Shown: positions 19,653-28,480, counted from the first letter of the stretch. The stretch is 57,749 nt of DNA from SAT2750 sp964476375 (GCA_964476375.1 CAYYZW010000099.1:1-57749), one strand, 5' to 3'. The notes: generated by a model not told the origin, from the letters alone. A program made the numbers and translations.

Positions 19653-20570
19653 TTACTTTTCTGCCTGCAGGGCCGCTTCCAGCAGGTCAAGCAGTCGATC
19701 CACTTCCTCACAGGTCTCGCTATCCATTTCCCATTGGATCGGACCACGCCGTCGAGCGGTCGCAAACAGGCCTCTCTTATGGAGCACGTACTTCTCGATC
19801 GCCAGGAAACCGTCCAGGCCGGCCTGCAGCTGCAGGGCGACGAGGGCACAGACGGGGAGATAGACCCGGTAGGCGGCCGGCCGGTCTCCTCGCTCAAGAG
19901 CCTGCCAGATGGCAACCAGTCCCTCCAGGAATTCCATTCCCGGCATCGTCCCGCAGATTCCACGCTGGTAGCTGTCCATCAGTGAGATCCCCCCGGATCC
20001 CTCCAGCACACGAGCCTGTCCCTCGGTTGCGTCACGAATCCGGGAGAGATTTGGCCCCAGTGGGGCACTCTCGGGCTTGAAATAGATTCGCTCCGCACCA
20101 AACTCATCAATCAGGCGACGGTAGACCGACAGGTCAATCTCCTGCCCTACATAGGATGAGGCATCCTGCACAATCACCGGGATCTCCAGGGCAGTAGCAA
20201 TCTGCCGGAAGTAATCCAGCACCTCCTGGTCGGAAAGTGCCGTGCTGACCGGCGGGATCGCCATCACGGCATCACAGCCTGCCTGCTGGGCATGGCAGGC
20301 ATACTCGATCGCCTGCTGCGTGGTCTCTGCCCCGGCACTGGCAATCGTGACGACCCGACCGGCGACTGCCGCAACCAGGTTCTCGGTCAACTGCCGCCTC
20401 TCTGTGGATGTCAGCCGCAGTACTTCCGAGACCATGCCGATCGCACAGCCCTGGATTCCACAGTCGACAGCCCAGTCGACCTGGCGATGAAAACTATCCC
20501 AGTCAATTTCATCCTGTTCATTAAAAGGTGTGTGCACGATCGGCAGCACACCCTTGATTTCATTCATCAT
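19653..20570 (-). CDS. DapA-family (dihydrodipicolinate synthase-like) lyase, atypical active site
   Basis: A 305-residue TIM-barrel protein of the DapA/N-acetylneuraminate lyase family, class I aldolases that use a Schiff-base lysine. The lysine is present in IYFKPES and the late EGSGGISLMDSY strand fits. However, the usual TTGE motif reads MVSE, and the usual YN pair before the lysine reads QDASSY. It is therefore probably not DapA itself but a 2-keto-acid lyase or dehydratase of unknown substrate. I chose ATG 20570 (AGGG upstream) over ATG 20588, which lacks a binding site. It follows the metallophosphoesterase gene by about 20 bp. Confidence 0.85.
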   Translation of the reverse strand: MMNEIKGVLPIVHTPFNEQDEIDWDSFHRQVDWAVDCGIQGCAIGMVSEVLRLTSTERRQLTENLVAAVAGRVVTIASAGAETTQQAIEYACHAQQAGCDAVMAIPPVSTALSDQEVLDYFRQIATALEIPVIVQDASSYVGQEIDLSVYRRLIDEFGAERIYFKPESAPLGPNLSRIRDATEGQARVLEGSGGISLMDSYQRGICGTMPGMEFLEGLVAIWQALERGDRPAAYRVYLPVCALVALQLQAGLDGFLAIEKYVLHKRGLFATARRRGPIQWEMDSETCEEVDRLLDLLEAALQAEK

Positions 20571-20590
20571 CGGATACCCTGGAATCATGG

Positions 20591-21667
20591 TTACGGCAGT
20601 GGATCATCTGTCAGTCTAAGTTGCGTCAGCTCGGGTCGGCAATTCCACCGTAACGGCTGCATGCCACCAACGCCACGGCTGACATGCAGGAGTGTGTTTC
20701 CACATCGGAACCTCCCTCCAGAAAAACGGACCCCGTGGAAACTGGGGGAGACCACCGGGCCAATCACCGGAAGGCGAATCTGGCCTCCGTGCAGGTGGCC
20801 GGCCAGGACCAAAGAGATGCCACGCCGACGGGCCCAGCGAATGGTGTCGGGGGAGTGAGAAAGAAGCAGGCTGAGCGGGTTCTTGCCGGGAAAGTCCTCC
20901 AGCGCCTGCAGCGTCCCAAGCCAGGGAACCTCGGTTCCCGCCAGCAGCAGCTGGCCCTCCTGGTGGCTGAGAAGATGCTGCCTGCCGGCCAGGTCGGTCA
21001 GTCCGCAGCCGGCCAGTTCCTGCCGCAGCAGATCGGGGTCCGCATGCCTGGCATCGTGATTCCCCAGGACATAGTAGACACCCAGCCGGGCCTGCAAGCG
21101 ACCCAGCGTCTCAGGAAACCACTCTCTGCAATGATCGTCATCGAGAATATCTCCGCTCAGGCAGACCAGGTCGGAAGAAAGCTGGTTGACCTGATCACAG
21201 AGAGACTCGTAAAACTGCTTCCCCATCTGACCTGAGATATGCAGGTCGGAAAAGTGCGTGACGGTCAATCCGGCCAGCCCCTCCGCTGCCGAACCGAGCG
21301 GCATTTCCTTGTGGTTGACCTCCAGCTGAAGAAGCTGGTTGCCAGGCAACCGCCGGCAGAAATGGACAAGGCCCGACAGATCGAGACCCTCTCCCCCCAG
21401 GTCGACTACCTGCTGCTGTTGGGCTCCCTCCCGCCAGCGACGATGGGGCGAGAATCGGCGAAGGTGCCAGTCCACGAGCAGCCAGCCAAGCCAGGCCCTG
21501 CAGAGCCACCAGTAACCACTTCCCTCGAGCATCCTGTTGCCCGGAAGTTGCCCAAGCAGAACCAGGCCAGAGAGCGGCAGCGAAGACACCAGAAGCAGCT
21601 TGAGCAGCCGGAGCAGCCGGTAATCCAGGGCCGTGGCCTGCAAGCGGTTAACGAGCGCCACGCACAA
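20591..21667 (-). CDS. Membrane-anchored metallophosphoesterase
   Basis: A protein of at least 358 residues with hydrophobic N-terminal segments (LLRLLKLLLVSSLPLSGLVLLG) and a C-terminal calcineurin-like phosphoesterase domain. The two-metal site is complete: FSDLHIS (DxH), GDILDDD, LGNHDA, SHSPD and GHLHGGQ. It resembles YaeI/YkuE-type enzymes that act on lipid or envelope phosphates at the membrane, but the substrate is unknown. No ATG is available: the frame opens after a stop at 21745. TTG 21667 is reported. A CTG at 21712 lies behind a strong AAGGGGGTG and would add a further membrane stretch (LAWFINVSAGVGHLAL). The gene is downstream of the receiver protein gene. Confidence 0.87.
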   Translation of the reverse strand: MCVALVNRLQATALDYRLLRLLKLLLVSSLPLSGLVLLGQLPGNRMLEGSGYWWLCRAWLGWLLVDWHLRRFSPHRRWREGAQQQQVVDLGGEGLDLSGLVHFCRRLPGNQLLQLEVNHKEMPLGSAAEGLAGLTVTHFSDLHISGQMGKQFYESLCDQVNQLSSDLVCLSGDILDDDHCREWFPETLGRLQARLGVYYVLGNHDARHADPDLLRQELAGCGLTDLAGRQHLLSHQEGQLLLAGTEVPWLGTLQALEDFPGKNPLSLLLSHSPDTIRWARRRGISLVLAGHLHGGQIRLPVIGPVVSPSFHGVRFSGGRFRCGNTLLHVSRGVGGMQPLRWNCRPELTQLRLTDDPLP

Positions 21668-21742
21668 GGCCAGGTGCCCGACCCCAGCCGAGACGTTGAT
21701 GAACCAAGCCAGCGGACACCCCCTTTCGGTACCTTTCCCGCA

Positions 21743-23464
21743 TCAGGATTCCGGGGTGCTGTTCGGACCACCAATCACAAGCTCCACCGTGTCGAGCAGC
21801 TGGTCCAGGCGAAACGGTTTGTACAGCACCGCATGCTGTTCAAGCCCATCCTGCCGCGCCTTGACCAGTGCATGCCCCGGGTCATATCCAAAACCGGTCA
21901 TCAGGATCAGGGGGACCGGATTTTCAAGCTGCTTGAGTTTTAAGAGCATTTCGTGCCCCCCCATGTCCGGCAAGCGGATATCGGCAATCACGACATCGTA
22001 GGCATCATCGTCTGCTGCATTTCGGACGAGATAGACTGCCTCGTCACCCGCCTCGGCTGTTTCCACAACACAGCCATAGCGGGCAAGCAGTGCATGTGCA
22101 TCATTCCGAACCGAATCATCGGCATCCACCACCAGCACCCTCTTTTCCACCAGGCAGGGACGATGCTGCACCTGCACGCCCTCCGGTAGTGCTTCCGAAG
22201 GGGACATCGTCTGGCCAACCTTCTGGATCACCTGCTTGATGTCCCGGGCATTCCTGAGAATCTTCTGCAATCTCTCCATGACCACCGGCTCATGGCCAAT
22301 ATAACGCTCAAGCACAAAGACGGCGGCATTGAGAATGTGGTCCACAGGCAATGCCACGGCACCGTGTATCGCTTCCACGCTCTCCTGGGCAGCCGTTGCC
22401 TTTTGCACCACAAGTAATTCGAGCGTGTGAATTGCCATCGCCACATCACGGGCAAAGAGTTCCAGAAACTGCCGGTCGCTTTCATTGAAAGCCTGGGGGT
22501 CCGGGCTCTCCACGTCGAATGTCCCGATCACCTGGTCATGGAAGAGAAGCGGGACGGTAAGAGAACTCTGGGCATCCTTAAAAGAGGGCAGGTAGAGAGG
22601 ATCTTCGTTGGTATTTTCACAAAGGTAGCTCTCACCGGTCGCCGCCACAAACCCCGTGACACCATTATCTTTCATGTCCGCATAAAGTGCTCGCTCTGCC
22701 GCGACCTTATCAATCCCGGCCGAGAGAAGGGGGGCCAGCGTCCCACTCTTCTGATCCAGCAGGCGGATCTCCACGTAGTTGTAATTGAGGACATGCTGCG
22801 TGTAATGCCGGATATTCTCCTTGAGCAACTGGATGCGATCCTCGACCGACATCTCGAAGACTTCCTCGTTCGTCAGGTCCACCAGTCCACTGCCGGCATG
22901 GTGGATGGCCGAAAGTTTCTGCTGCTGTTGCTGCTGTTCAGTGACATCATTCACGGCCACCACAAGATGGGTGATCTCGCCATCCGATGATCGCAGGGGA
23001 GCTGCATGAAGCTGAAAATACTGGCCCTTCTCACCCTGCAAGATCGACTGGCACGGCTGTCCTGACTCCCAGGCGGTATGGCAGGGGCAGTAGTCCGGAC
23101 CGAGAATCTCGGGATTCCCCAGGCAACGGTAGATGTTCTCCCCTCGTGTTTCTTCCAATATCGACCAGTTCTGAAAACGATGGTTCGCCCAGACGACACA
23201 ATTCTGCTGATTCAGCAACAGAACCCCATCGGGCATCCCCTGAAGGATCAGGTTGGACTGAAGCATGCCGGCAAGCGACTGCATCGAAGAGTCGACATCG
23301 GGAGCAAAAAAGAGCCCCGTGTAGTCCCCCGTGATGATCGACTCCAGGGCTTCTTCGGCAGTCGTCACCTCGACCACCTCGAACCGCTCGCGAAGAGGCC
23401 CCACCACATCATCCTGTGGATGATCCTCATCCCTGATCAGCAGAATCCTGGGTTTCTCAGCCAA
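21743..23464 (-). CDS. PAS-GAF signalling protein with C-terminal receiver domain and no kinase ATPase
   Basis: A 573-residue cytoplasmic signalling protein. Residues 1-65 resemble a degenerate receiver (ILLIRDEDHP but no clear phospho-acceptor). A PAS domain follows (VLLLNQQNCVVWANHRF; then CPCHTAWESGQPC), then a Gln run (EQQQQQQK). A GAF domain with DNGVTGFVAATGE and SSLTVPLLF comes next. A two-helix stretch like a histidine-kinase dimerisation domain has H but not the HE..P box, and no HATPase domain follows. The C-terminal receiver is complete: DADD, ADIRLPD acceptor Asp, MTG and YKPF. It may receive phosphate from another kinase. The divergent partner is the small membrane protein at 23711. 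Confidence 0.88.
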   Translation of the reverse strand: MAEKPRILLIRDEDHPQDDVVGPLRERFEVVEVTTAEEALESIITGDYTGLFFAPDVDSSMQSLAGMLQSNLILQGMPDGVLLLNQQNCVVWANHRFQNWSILEETRGENIYRCLGNPEILGPDYCPCHTAWESGQPCQSILQGEKGQYFQLHAAPLRSSDGEITHLVVAVNDVTEQQQQQQKLSAIHHAGSGLVDLTNEEVFEMSVEDRIQLLKENIRHYTQHVLNYNYVEIRLLDQKSGTLAPLLSAGIDKVAAERALYADMKDNGVTGFVAATGESYLCENTNEDPLYLPSFKDAQSSLTVPLLFHDQVIGTFDVESPDPQAFNESDRQFLELFARDVAMAIHTLELLVVQKATAAQESVEAIHGAVALPVDHILNAAVFVLERYIGHEPVVMERLQKILRNARDIKQVIQKVGQTMSPSEALPEGVQVQHRPCLVEKRVLVVDADDSVRNDAHALLARYGCVVETAEAGDEAVYLVRNAADDDAYDVVIADIRLPDMGGHEMLLKLKQLENPVPLILMTGFGYDPGHALVKARQDGLEQHAVLYKPFRLDQLLDTVELVIGGPNSTPES

Positions 23465-23564
23465 GCGAGCGACTCCTCCGGTCTCCTCGTGAACTTCACC
23501 AGCGCAGAAAGTTGTGCGGGATTATAGGACGAGCGTGGAAAACAATTCAACCGCACAAGTACCC

Positions 23565-23643
23565 ACTTTCGAAAGTCATCCGAATAATCGCCGCAATCGT
23601 CACTGGCTGCCGTAAACCGTATCGGTGATACGGCTGTCAGCCG
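23565..23643. promoter_or_regulatory. Cluster of three palindromes in a divergent promoter region
   Basis: Three perfect inverted repeats lie between divergent genes: ACTTTCGAAAGT (23565-23576), CCGTATC-GGT-GATACGG (23617-23633) and CGGCTG-T-CAGCCG (23631-23643). The last two overlap by three bases. The position suits operators for the PAS-GAF receiver gene or the small membrane protein gene, or both. No T-tract follows, so they are not intrinsic terminators. Confidence 0.4.
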
Positions 23644-23710
23644 ACACCAGTCATGAGAGCTTTCAGGTCGATACGAGTAACAGTGTCATCCTCTCCCTGG
23701 AGCCAGAACC

Positions 23711-24106
23711 ATGTGGCGTGCCTTCCTGCTGGCGATCGGCGTAACGTTGTTAATGCTGGGACTCGAGTGCAGCCTGCTCGATCATTTCCACTTGCGTCCT
23801 CCCATGCCGGAGTCTTCAGCAACCCCGCCGGCATGGATAGCCGGCCCGACCGTAACACCACCACCCTGGGCAGGTATCCTGCTGCTGCTCGGCGGTTCGG
23901 TCATGGTGCTGGGTTCCTGGCGAGTCCCTTCTCCGAAAAAAATGTGCGAAAAAGATGCTGCCATGGACGAATCGTTCGACCAGGGGACGAGCGATACCCT
24001 GGCCACGTTGATCGCAGCACGAGCGGAATCCGACCCTCCTGCGGACGGCGATACCGAGAGTTTCTTCGATTTCGACGAGGATGACTTCTTCGACGAGGAT
24101 GAATAG
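23711..24106 (+). CDS. Small two-pass membrane protein with acidic tail
   Basis: A 131-residue protein of no family I can name. It has an N-terminal hydrophobic helix (AFLLAIGVTLLMLGLEC), a proline-rich connector (residues 30-55), a second helix (AGILLLLGGSVMVLGSW) and a long charged tail ending in repeated Asp/Glu/Phe (SFFDFDEDDFFDEDE). The tail would be cytoplasmic if both helices span the membrane. It is divergent from the PAS-GAF receiver gene and lies just before the ASPIC/UnbV lipoprotein gene. The acidic C-terminus could mediate protein binding, which is conjecture. Its start has only a weak binding site (GGAGCCAGAACC). Confidence 0.7.
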   Translation: MWRAFLLAIGVTLLMLGLECSLLDHFHLRPPMPESSATPPAWIAGPTVTPPPWAGILLLLGGSVMVLGSWRVPSPKKMCEKDAAMDESFDQGTSDTLATLIAARAESDPPADGDTESFFDFDEDDFFDEDE

Positions 24107-24170
24107 TCAGAAATCGACTAGACTGAAGGGCATCGACATCCCACTTCGCTTTACCTTCTTTCGGTGGCCG

Positions 24171-27116
24171 ATGAGACGACATCACGGGGTTCCTTGCGTG
24201 CCGGTCCTTGCCATGGCCGGCCTCGTACTGGTGATGAGCGGTTGCCAGGGAAACTCCACACCCGAGCAATGGGCTTCCCGGATCGACCAGTCCCTGGCGG
24301 CCCAGGATTATCCGGAAGCCATTCGACTGGGAGAGAAGGGGCTGGAACAATTCCCCCGGTCTTCCCGGCTCCGCTGGCTGACCAGCAATGCCCATTACCG
24401 GAACCAGGAGTTCGAATCGGCACTGGCGGTGCTGACCCCGGCCCTGGACCAGTCCGGCCCCGACCAGAAACAGATCCTGTTTGCCGCTGGAGAACTGGAA
24501 ATCCAGCTTGGCCATGGCGATCAAGCCGAGCGACACCTGCGACAGCTGATCGAACTGGATCCCCAGTTCCAACTTGCCTGGCAACGGCTCGCTTACCTCC
24601 TGACGATCCAGGGACGGAGCCTGGAAGCGGTCCCCTTTCGGTTCCAGTTACTCCAGGCCGGCCAGTTCACGGTGACGGACCTGCTTTTTCTTGGTAATCC
24701 CAAGGCAATTGCAATCATGCCGGAGCTGGAGCAGTTTCGCAGCAACAATCCCGACCACCCGACGATCCTGCTGGCCAATGCCCGGCTTGCCATCCGCGAG
24801 GACCAGCTTGAAGAAGCCCGGGACCTGCTGAGAAAGGCCATCGCGGGGAATCCCGGGCTGGTCGAGGCACAAGCCTGGCTGGGAATGCTGCTGCTGGAAC
24901 TACCTGACAAGCAACCTTTCTTCAAATGGTACCAGGCACTTCCAGATGGTATCCAGGAGAATGCGGACATGTGGGTCGTCCAGGGGCTCTGGAGCCAGGA
25001 CCAGGGCCAGCCCCGGGCTGCCGCCCGGTGCTTCTGGGAAGCTCTCAGGCAGGATCCCAATCACCAGATTGCCTGTTACCAACTGGCCACCTCCCTGGCA
25101 CTTGTCGGCCAGCAGGATCTTGCCGTCAAAATCCAGGACCGGGCTCGCCAGTTACAGGAACTTGAAATGACTGTCACGCGGGTCAATACCCATAACGACG
25201 ACATGGAGCTGCTCGGCAGCATGGCCCGTCTGACAGAAGAGCTGGGAAGGTTCTGGGAAGCCTACGGGTGGCACAACATCATCCTGGCCCAGCAGTCGAA
25301 CTCACCAGTCTCCCGGACCGCCCTGCAGCGCCTGGAACAAACCCTCACCCCGTCCACTCCCCAGGTGGCCAACCAGCGTGACCCGGCCCGCATCGTCGAC
25401 CTGGCAAGCTACCCACTTCCAGACATGCAGCGCACGATCGCACCCCCACCCGCTCCACAAGGCAAGGACAGGACACGCGTCCATTTCACCGATATCGCCG
25501 AGCAGGCGGGCATCCGATTCACCTATTTCAATGCAGATGATCCGGCCACAGAGGGCCGGCGAATGTTCGAATTTACCGGTGGCGGTGCCGCGGTGATCGA
25601 TTTTGACGGGGATCTCTGGCCCGACATCTACCTTACCCAGGGATGCCAATGGCCACCGGAAAAGGAGCAACAGGAGTACCGGGACCGTCTCTTCCGCAAT
25701 CTTGGTGACGGTTCGTTCGAGGACGTGACCGAACAGACAGGCCTGGGTGATAATCGTTTCAGCCAGGGAGTGCAGGTGGGGGACTTCAACAATGACGGGT
25801 TCCCGGATATTTACCTGGCCAACGTGGGAGAAAACAGGCTTTACCGGAACAACGGTGACGGCACCTTTGAGGACGTGGCCGGGGAAGCCGGTACCGCGGG
25901 ATCACGATGGACGACCAGCTGCCTGCTGGCAGACCTCAACGGGGATGGCCTTGCTGATCTTTACGAGCTGAACTACCTCTCCGGGGAGGGTGTTTTTGAC
26001 CTGATCTGTGATCGAGACAGCGGGCGGGCGCGATCCTGTTCCCCCACCGAGTTCGACGCGCAGCAGGACCGGGTGATGTTAAACCTGGGCAATGGCACGT
26101 TCCAGGATGTCACGGATCAATCCGGGATTGCGACCGCCGATGGAAAGGGACTCGGTATCGTGGCAGCAGATTTCCACGGTTCAGGCATGCTCAGCCTTTT
26201 CATCGCCAATGACATGACAGCCAATTTTTACTTTGCCAACCGCAATGGACCGGGAGAACCGCTTGCCTTCGTGGAACAGGCGGTAATCAGCGGGCTGGCC
26301 TATGACCGTGACGGCAAGGCCCAGGCCTGCATGGGAATTGCCCTGGACGATGCCAATGCAGATGGCCTGCTGGACATCCACGTGACAAATTTTTACAAGG
26401 AATCCAACACCCTTTACGTCCAGCAATCCGCAGGAATTTTTCGTGACTCGACGCGGCAGGCGGACCTGCGGGAACCGAGCTTTAACCTGCTTGGTTTCGG
26501 CACACAGTTCCTCGACGCCCAGCTGGATGGTCAACCCGACCTGGTGATCGCCAACGGCCATGTGGATGATTACACCTACAAGGGGACCCCCTTCCAGATG
26601 CGTCCCCAGTACCTGGCCAATGTTGCCGGCACCTACCTCGACCGGGGAGAAGAGGCAGGCGACTACTTTGGACGAAAACTGCTCGGACGCGGCCTGAGCG
26701 TGGGAGACCTCGACCGTGACGGGAAGCCGGATTTCATTGTCTCGCACCTGGATGCCCCCGTGGCGGTACTGATCAACGACACGCCGGAGGCAGGCAATTA
26801 CCTGGCCATCCAGTTGCGAGGACGCACCATCCAGCGAGATGCCATTGGTGCCCGCCTGGCGGTAACCGTGGGTGGAGAAAATCCGCGAGAACTCGTCCGC
26901 CAGTTGACGGCCGGCGATGGTTACCTGGCTAGCAACCAGCGGCAGCTATTGATCGGGCTGGGAGAGGACCGGCAGGTAGAGAACGTCCAGGTGACATGGG
27001 GCAACGGCATGGTCGACAGCTATCATTCGGTCCCTGTCAATTGCCAGTTGATGGTGATCGAGGGGGATCCCGAGATCCACCTCCTGCCTGGCCCGTTGAA
27101 CCAGGTACAACGTTAA
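24171..27116 (+). CDS. TPR and FG-GAP/ASPIC-UnbV (CRTAC1-like) lipoprotein
   Basis: A 981-residue predicted lipoprotein. The frame is open from 24081, but ATG 24171 (behind GGTGG) gives a proper lipoprotein signal ending in LVMSGC. Residues of about 25-370 are TPR-like helical repeats. The second half is a beta-propeller of FG-GAP/VCBS repeats with calcium-type loops (DFDGDLWPDIY, DFNNDGFPDIY, DLNGDGLADLY, DANADGLLDIH, DLDRDGKPDF). An ASPIC/UnbV domain closes it (AIGARLAVTVGG; YLASNQRQLLIGLG). Such CRTAC1-type proteins are common in planctomycetes and probably bind ligands or matrix outside the cell, but their exact role is unknown. The DCC-family gene follows after 77 bp. Confidence 0.92.
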   Translation: MRRHHGVPCVPVLAMAGLVLVMSGCQGNSTPEQWASRIDQSLAAQDYPEAIRLGEKGLEQFPRSSRLRWLTSNAHYRNQEFESALAVLTPALDQSGPDQKQILFAAGELEIQLGHGDQAERHLRQLIELDPQFQLAWQRLAYLLTIQGRSLEAVPFRFQLLQAGQFTVTDLLFLGNPKAIAIMPELEQFRSNNPDHPTILLANARLAIREDQLEEARDLLRKAIAGNPGLVEAQAWLGMLLLELPDKQPFFKWYQALPDGIQENADMWVVQGLWSQDQGQPRAAARCFWEALRQDPNHQIACYQLATSLALVGQQDLAVKIQDRARQLQELEMTVTRVNTHNDDMELLGSMARLTEELGRFWEAYGWHNIILAQQSNSPVSRTALQRLEQTLTPSTPQVANQRDPARIVDLASYPLPDMQRTIAPPPAPQGKDRTRVHFTDIAEQAGIRFTYFNADDPATEGRRMFEFTGGGAAVIDFDGDLWPDIYLTQGCQWPPEKEQQEYRDRLFRNLGDGSFEDVTEQTGLGDNRFSQGVQVGDFNNDGFPDIYLANVGENRLYRNNGDGTFEDVAGEAGTAGSRWTTSCLLADLNGDGLADLYELNYLSGEGVFDLICDRDSGRARSCSPTEFDAQQDRVMLNLGNGTFQDVTDQSGIATADGKGLGIVAADFHGSGMLSLFIANDMTANFYFANRNGPGEPLAFVEQAVISGLAYDRDGKAQACMGIALDDANADGLLDIHVTNFYKESNTLYVQQSAGIFRDSTRQADLREPSFNLLGFGTQFLDAQLDGQPDLVIANGHVDDYTYKGTPFQMRPQYLANVAGTYLDRGEEAGDYFGRKLLGRGLSVGDLDRDGKPDFIVSHLDAPVAVLINDTPEAGNYLAIQLRGRTIQRDAIGARLAVTVGGENPRELVRQLTAGDGYLASNQRQLLIGLGEDRQVENVQVTWGNGMVDSYHSVPVNCQLMVIEGDPEIHLLPGPLNQVQR

Positions 27117-27193
27117 GAGAGAGCACGTTCTACGGGTAGTATGGTACCGGCCAGTTTCCCCGGCTACGGAATGGAAAAAGGAACGAACCGATC

Positions 27194-27604
27194 ATGCCGG
27201 CACTGCCAGAACCAGGTGATTATCCCGATGCCGCCGTCATCATTTTCGACGGCCACTGCCATTTTTGCAGCCGGCAGGTACGCCGGCTGGCGCGGTTCGA
27301 TGGCAGGAACCGGCTCAGCTTTCTCTCTCTGCATGACCCCCAGGTCACAACAAGGTTCCCTGCCCTGTCGCATGAGGAGCTGATGGACGCCATGCACCTG
27401 GTAGAACCCAGCGGGGACATCTATCGTGGTGCGGCTGCTTTCCGGGTCCTGACGCGCCGTCTTCCACGACTCTGGCCACTCATGCCGATCATGCATTTCC
27501 CCTTTTCACTTCCGCTCTGGCAGGCCATCTACCGCTTCATCGCACGGCGACGGTATCGGATGAACTGTGAGGACGGCAGCTGCGAGATTCACTTTCGAAA
27601 GTGA
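27194..27604 (+). CDS. DCC-family thiol-disulfide oxidoreductase-like protein (DUF393)
   Basis: A 136-residue protein of the DCC (DUF393) family, named for its N-terminal Asp-x-x-Cys-x-x-Cys motif, seen here as DGHCHFC at about residues 19-25. The family has a thioredoxin-like fold and is predicted to have thiol-disulfide activity, though few members are tested. The later AAAFRVLTRRLPRLWPL and IYRFIARRRYR segments fit the family. No signal peptide is present. Its last codons form part of an 18-bp palindrome. It is convergent with purQ. Confidence 0.87.
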   Translation: MPALPEPGDYPDAAVIIFDGHCHFCSRQVRRLARFDGRNRLSFLSLHDPQVTTRFPALSHEELMDAMHLVEPSGDIYRGAAAFRVLTRRLPRLWPLMPIMHFPFSLPLWQAIYRFIARRRYRMNCEDGSCEIHFRK

Positions 27605-27605
27605 A
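27588..27605. repeat. 18-bp perfect palindrome at a convergent gene end
   Basis: TTCACTTTCGAAAGTGAA covers the last codons and stop of the DCC-family gene. It can form a 7-bp stem with a TCGA loop on either strand and could protect or terminate transcripts from both sides, but has no T-tract. Its core ACTTTCGAAAGT recurs exactly at 23565-23576. Confidence 0.4.
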
Positions 27606-27633
27606 CGATCATTCATGACGCGTCGACCTGGAC

Positions 27634-28416
27634 TCAGGAAAAAAAGTCGATCGCATTCCGAAAAATCGCCAGCCCATCCCCTTCCGGCTTGAGACCCTCG
27701 CGCGTCCATCGCGGATGGTGTGTGGGATCGATGTGACGTTCCGGATGAGGCATGAGACCGAGTACCCGGCCGGTGCTGTCACAGACACCCGCCACGTTGT
27801 CCACAGAGCCATTCGGGTTGGCCGGAAAATCCACGTCTCCATTCCCTGCACCATTGGGATTCTTGTAGCGAAGTGCCAGCTGCCCTGCCGTGGCAAGCTG
27901 CTCCAGGTGCTCCTCACTACTGGGGACGAACTTCCCCTCTGCATGGGCCACTGGCAGGTAAAGTTGTTCAATACCCCGCAGGAAGATGCAGGTAGTGTCA
28001 TCTGCCGAGAGGTGGACCCAGCGATCTTCGTAACGCCCGGAATCGTTCCAGGTAAGGGTTGCCGGGGCGGCCTGGTCCTGCTCCTCATCCAACAGAATCC
28101 CGGACTTGATTAGTACCTGGAAACCATTGCAAATCCCCAGGATCAACTTGCCTGCCTGTTTGAAGTCAGCCATCGTCTGCCAGAGGTGTCGGCGTATCTG
28201 GGATGCCAGGATACGTCCGGCAGCGACATCGTCTCCATAGCTGAACCCTCCTGGCACACAGAGAATCTCGAATTGCTCCACAATATCCGGCTGTTCCAGC
28301 AAACGGTTGATATGGACTCGCTCGGCGCAGCCACCTGCCAGTTCAAAAGCAAATGCCGTCTCCTGGTCACAATTTGTGCCAGGCGCTCGCAGAACCAGTA
28401 CACGCGGCTTCGCCAT
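27634..28416 (-). CDS. purQ: Phosphoribosylformylglycinamidine synthase, glutaminase subunit
   Basis: The 260-residue class I glutamine amidotransferase subunit of FGAM synthase (purine pathway step 4). It supplies ammonia to PurL. The nucleophile Cys lies in LGICNGFQ, the oxyanion region in VPGGFSYGDD, and the catalytic His in LMPHPERH. PGTNCDQE near the N-terminus is typical of PurQ. At 260 residues it is the longer form found in several phyla. It follows purL after 64 bp on the same strand and is the last gene of the tyrA-purL-purQ run. Confidence 0.96.
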   Translation of the reverse strand: MAKPRVLVLRAPGTNCDQETAFAFELAGGCAERVHINRLLEQPDIVEQFEILCVPGGFSYGDDVAAGRILASQIRRHLWQTMADFKQAGKLILGICNGFQVLIKSGILLDEEQDQAAPATLTWNDSGRYEDRWVHLSADDTTCIFLRGIEQLYLPVAHAEGKFVPSSEEHLEQLATAGQLALRYKNPNGAGNGDVDFPANPNGSVDNVAGVCDSTGRVLGLMPHPERHIDPTHHPRWTREGLKPEGDGLAIFRNAIDFFS

Positions 28417-28480
28417 CCATCTTCCTTTGAATTGAGTCTTTACAAGTTCGGTGCTTCAGAGCCTCTCCTGGTCGGCCCCC

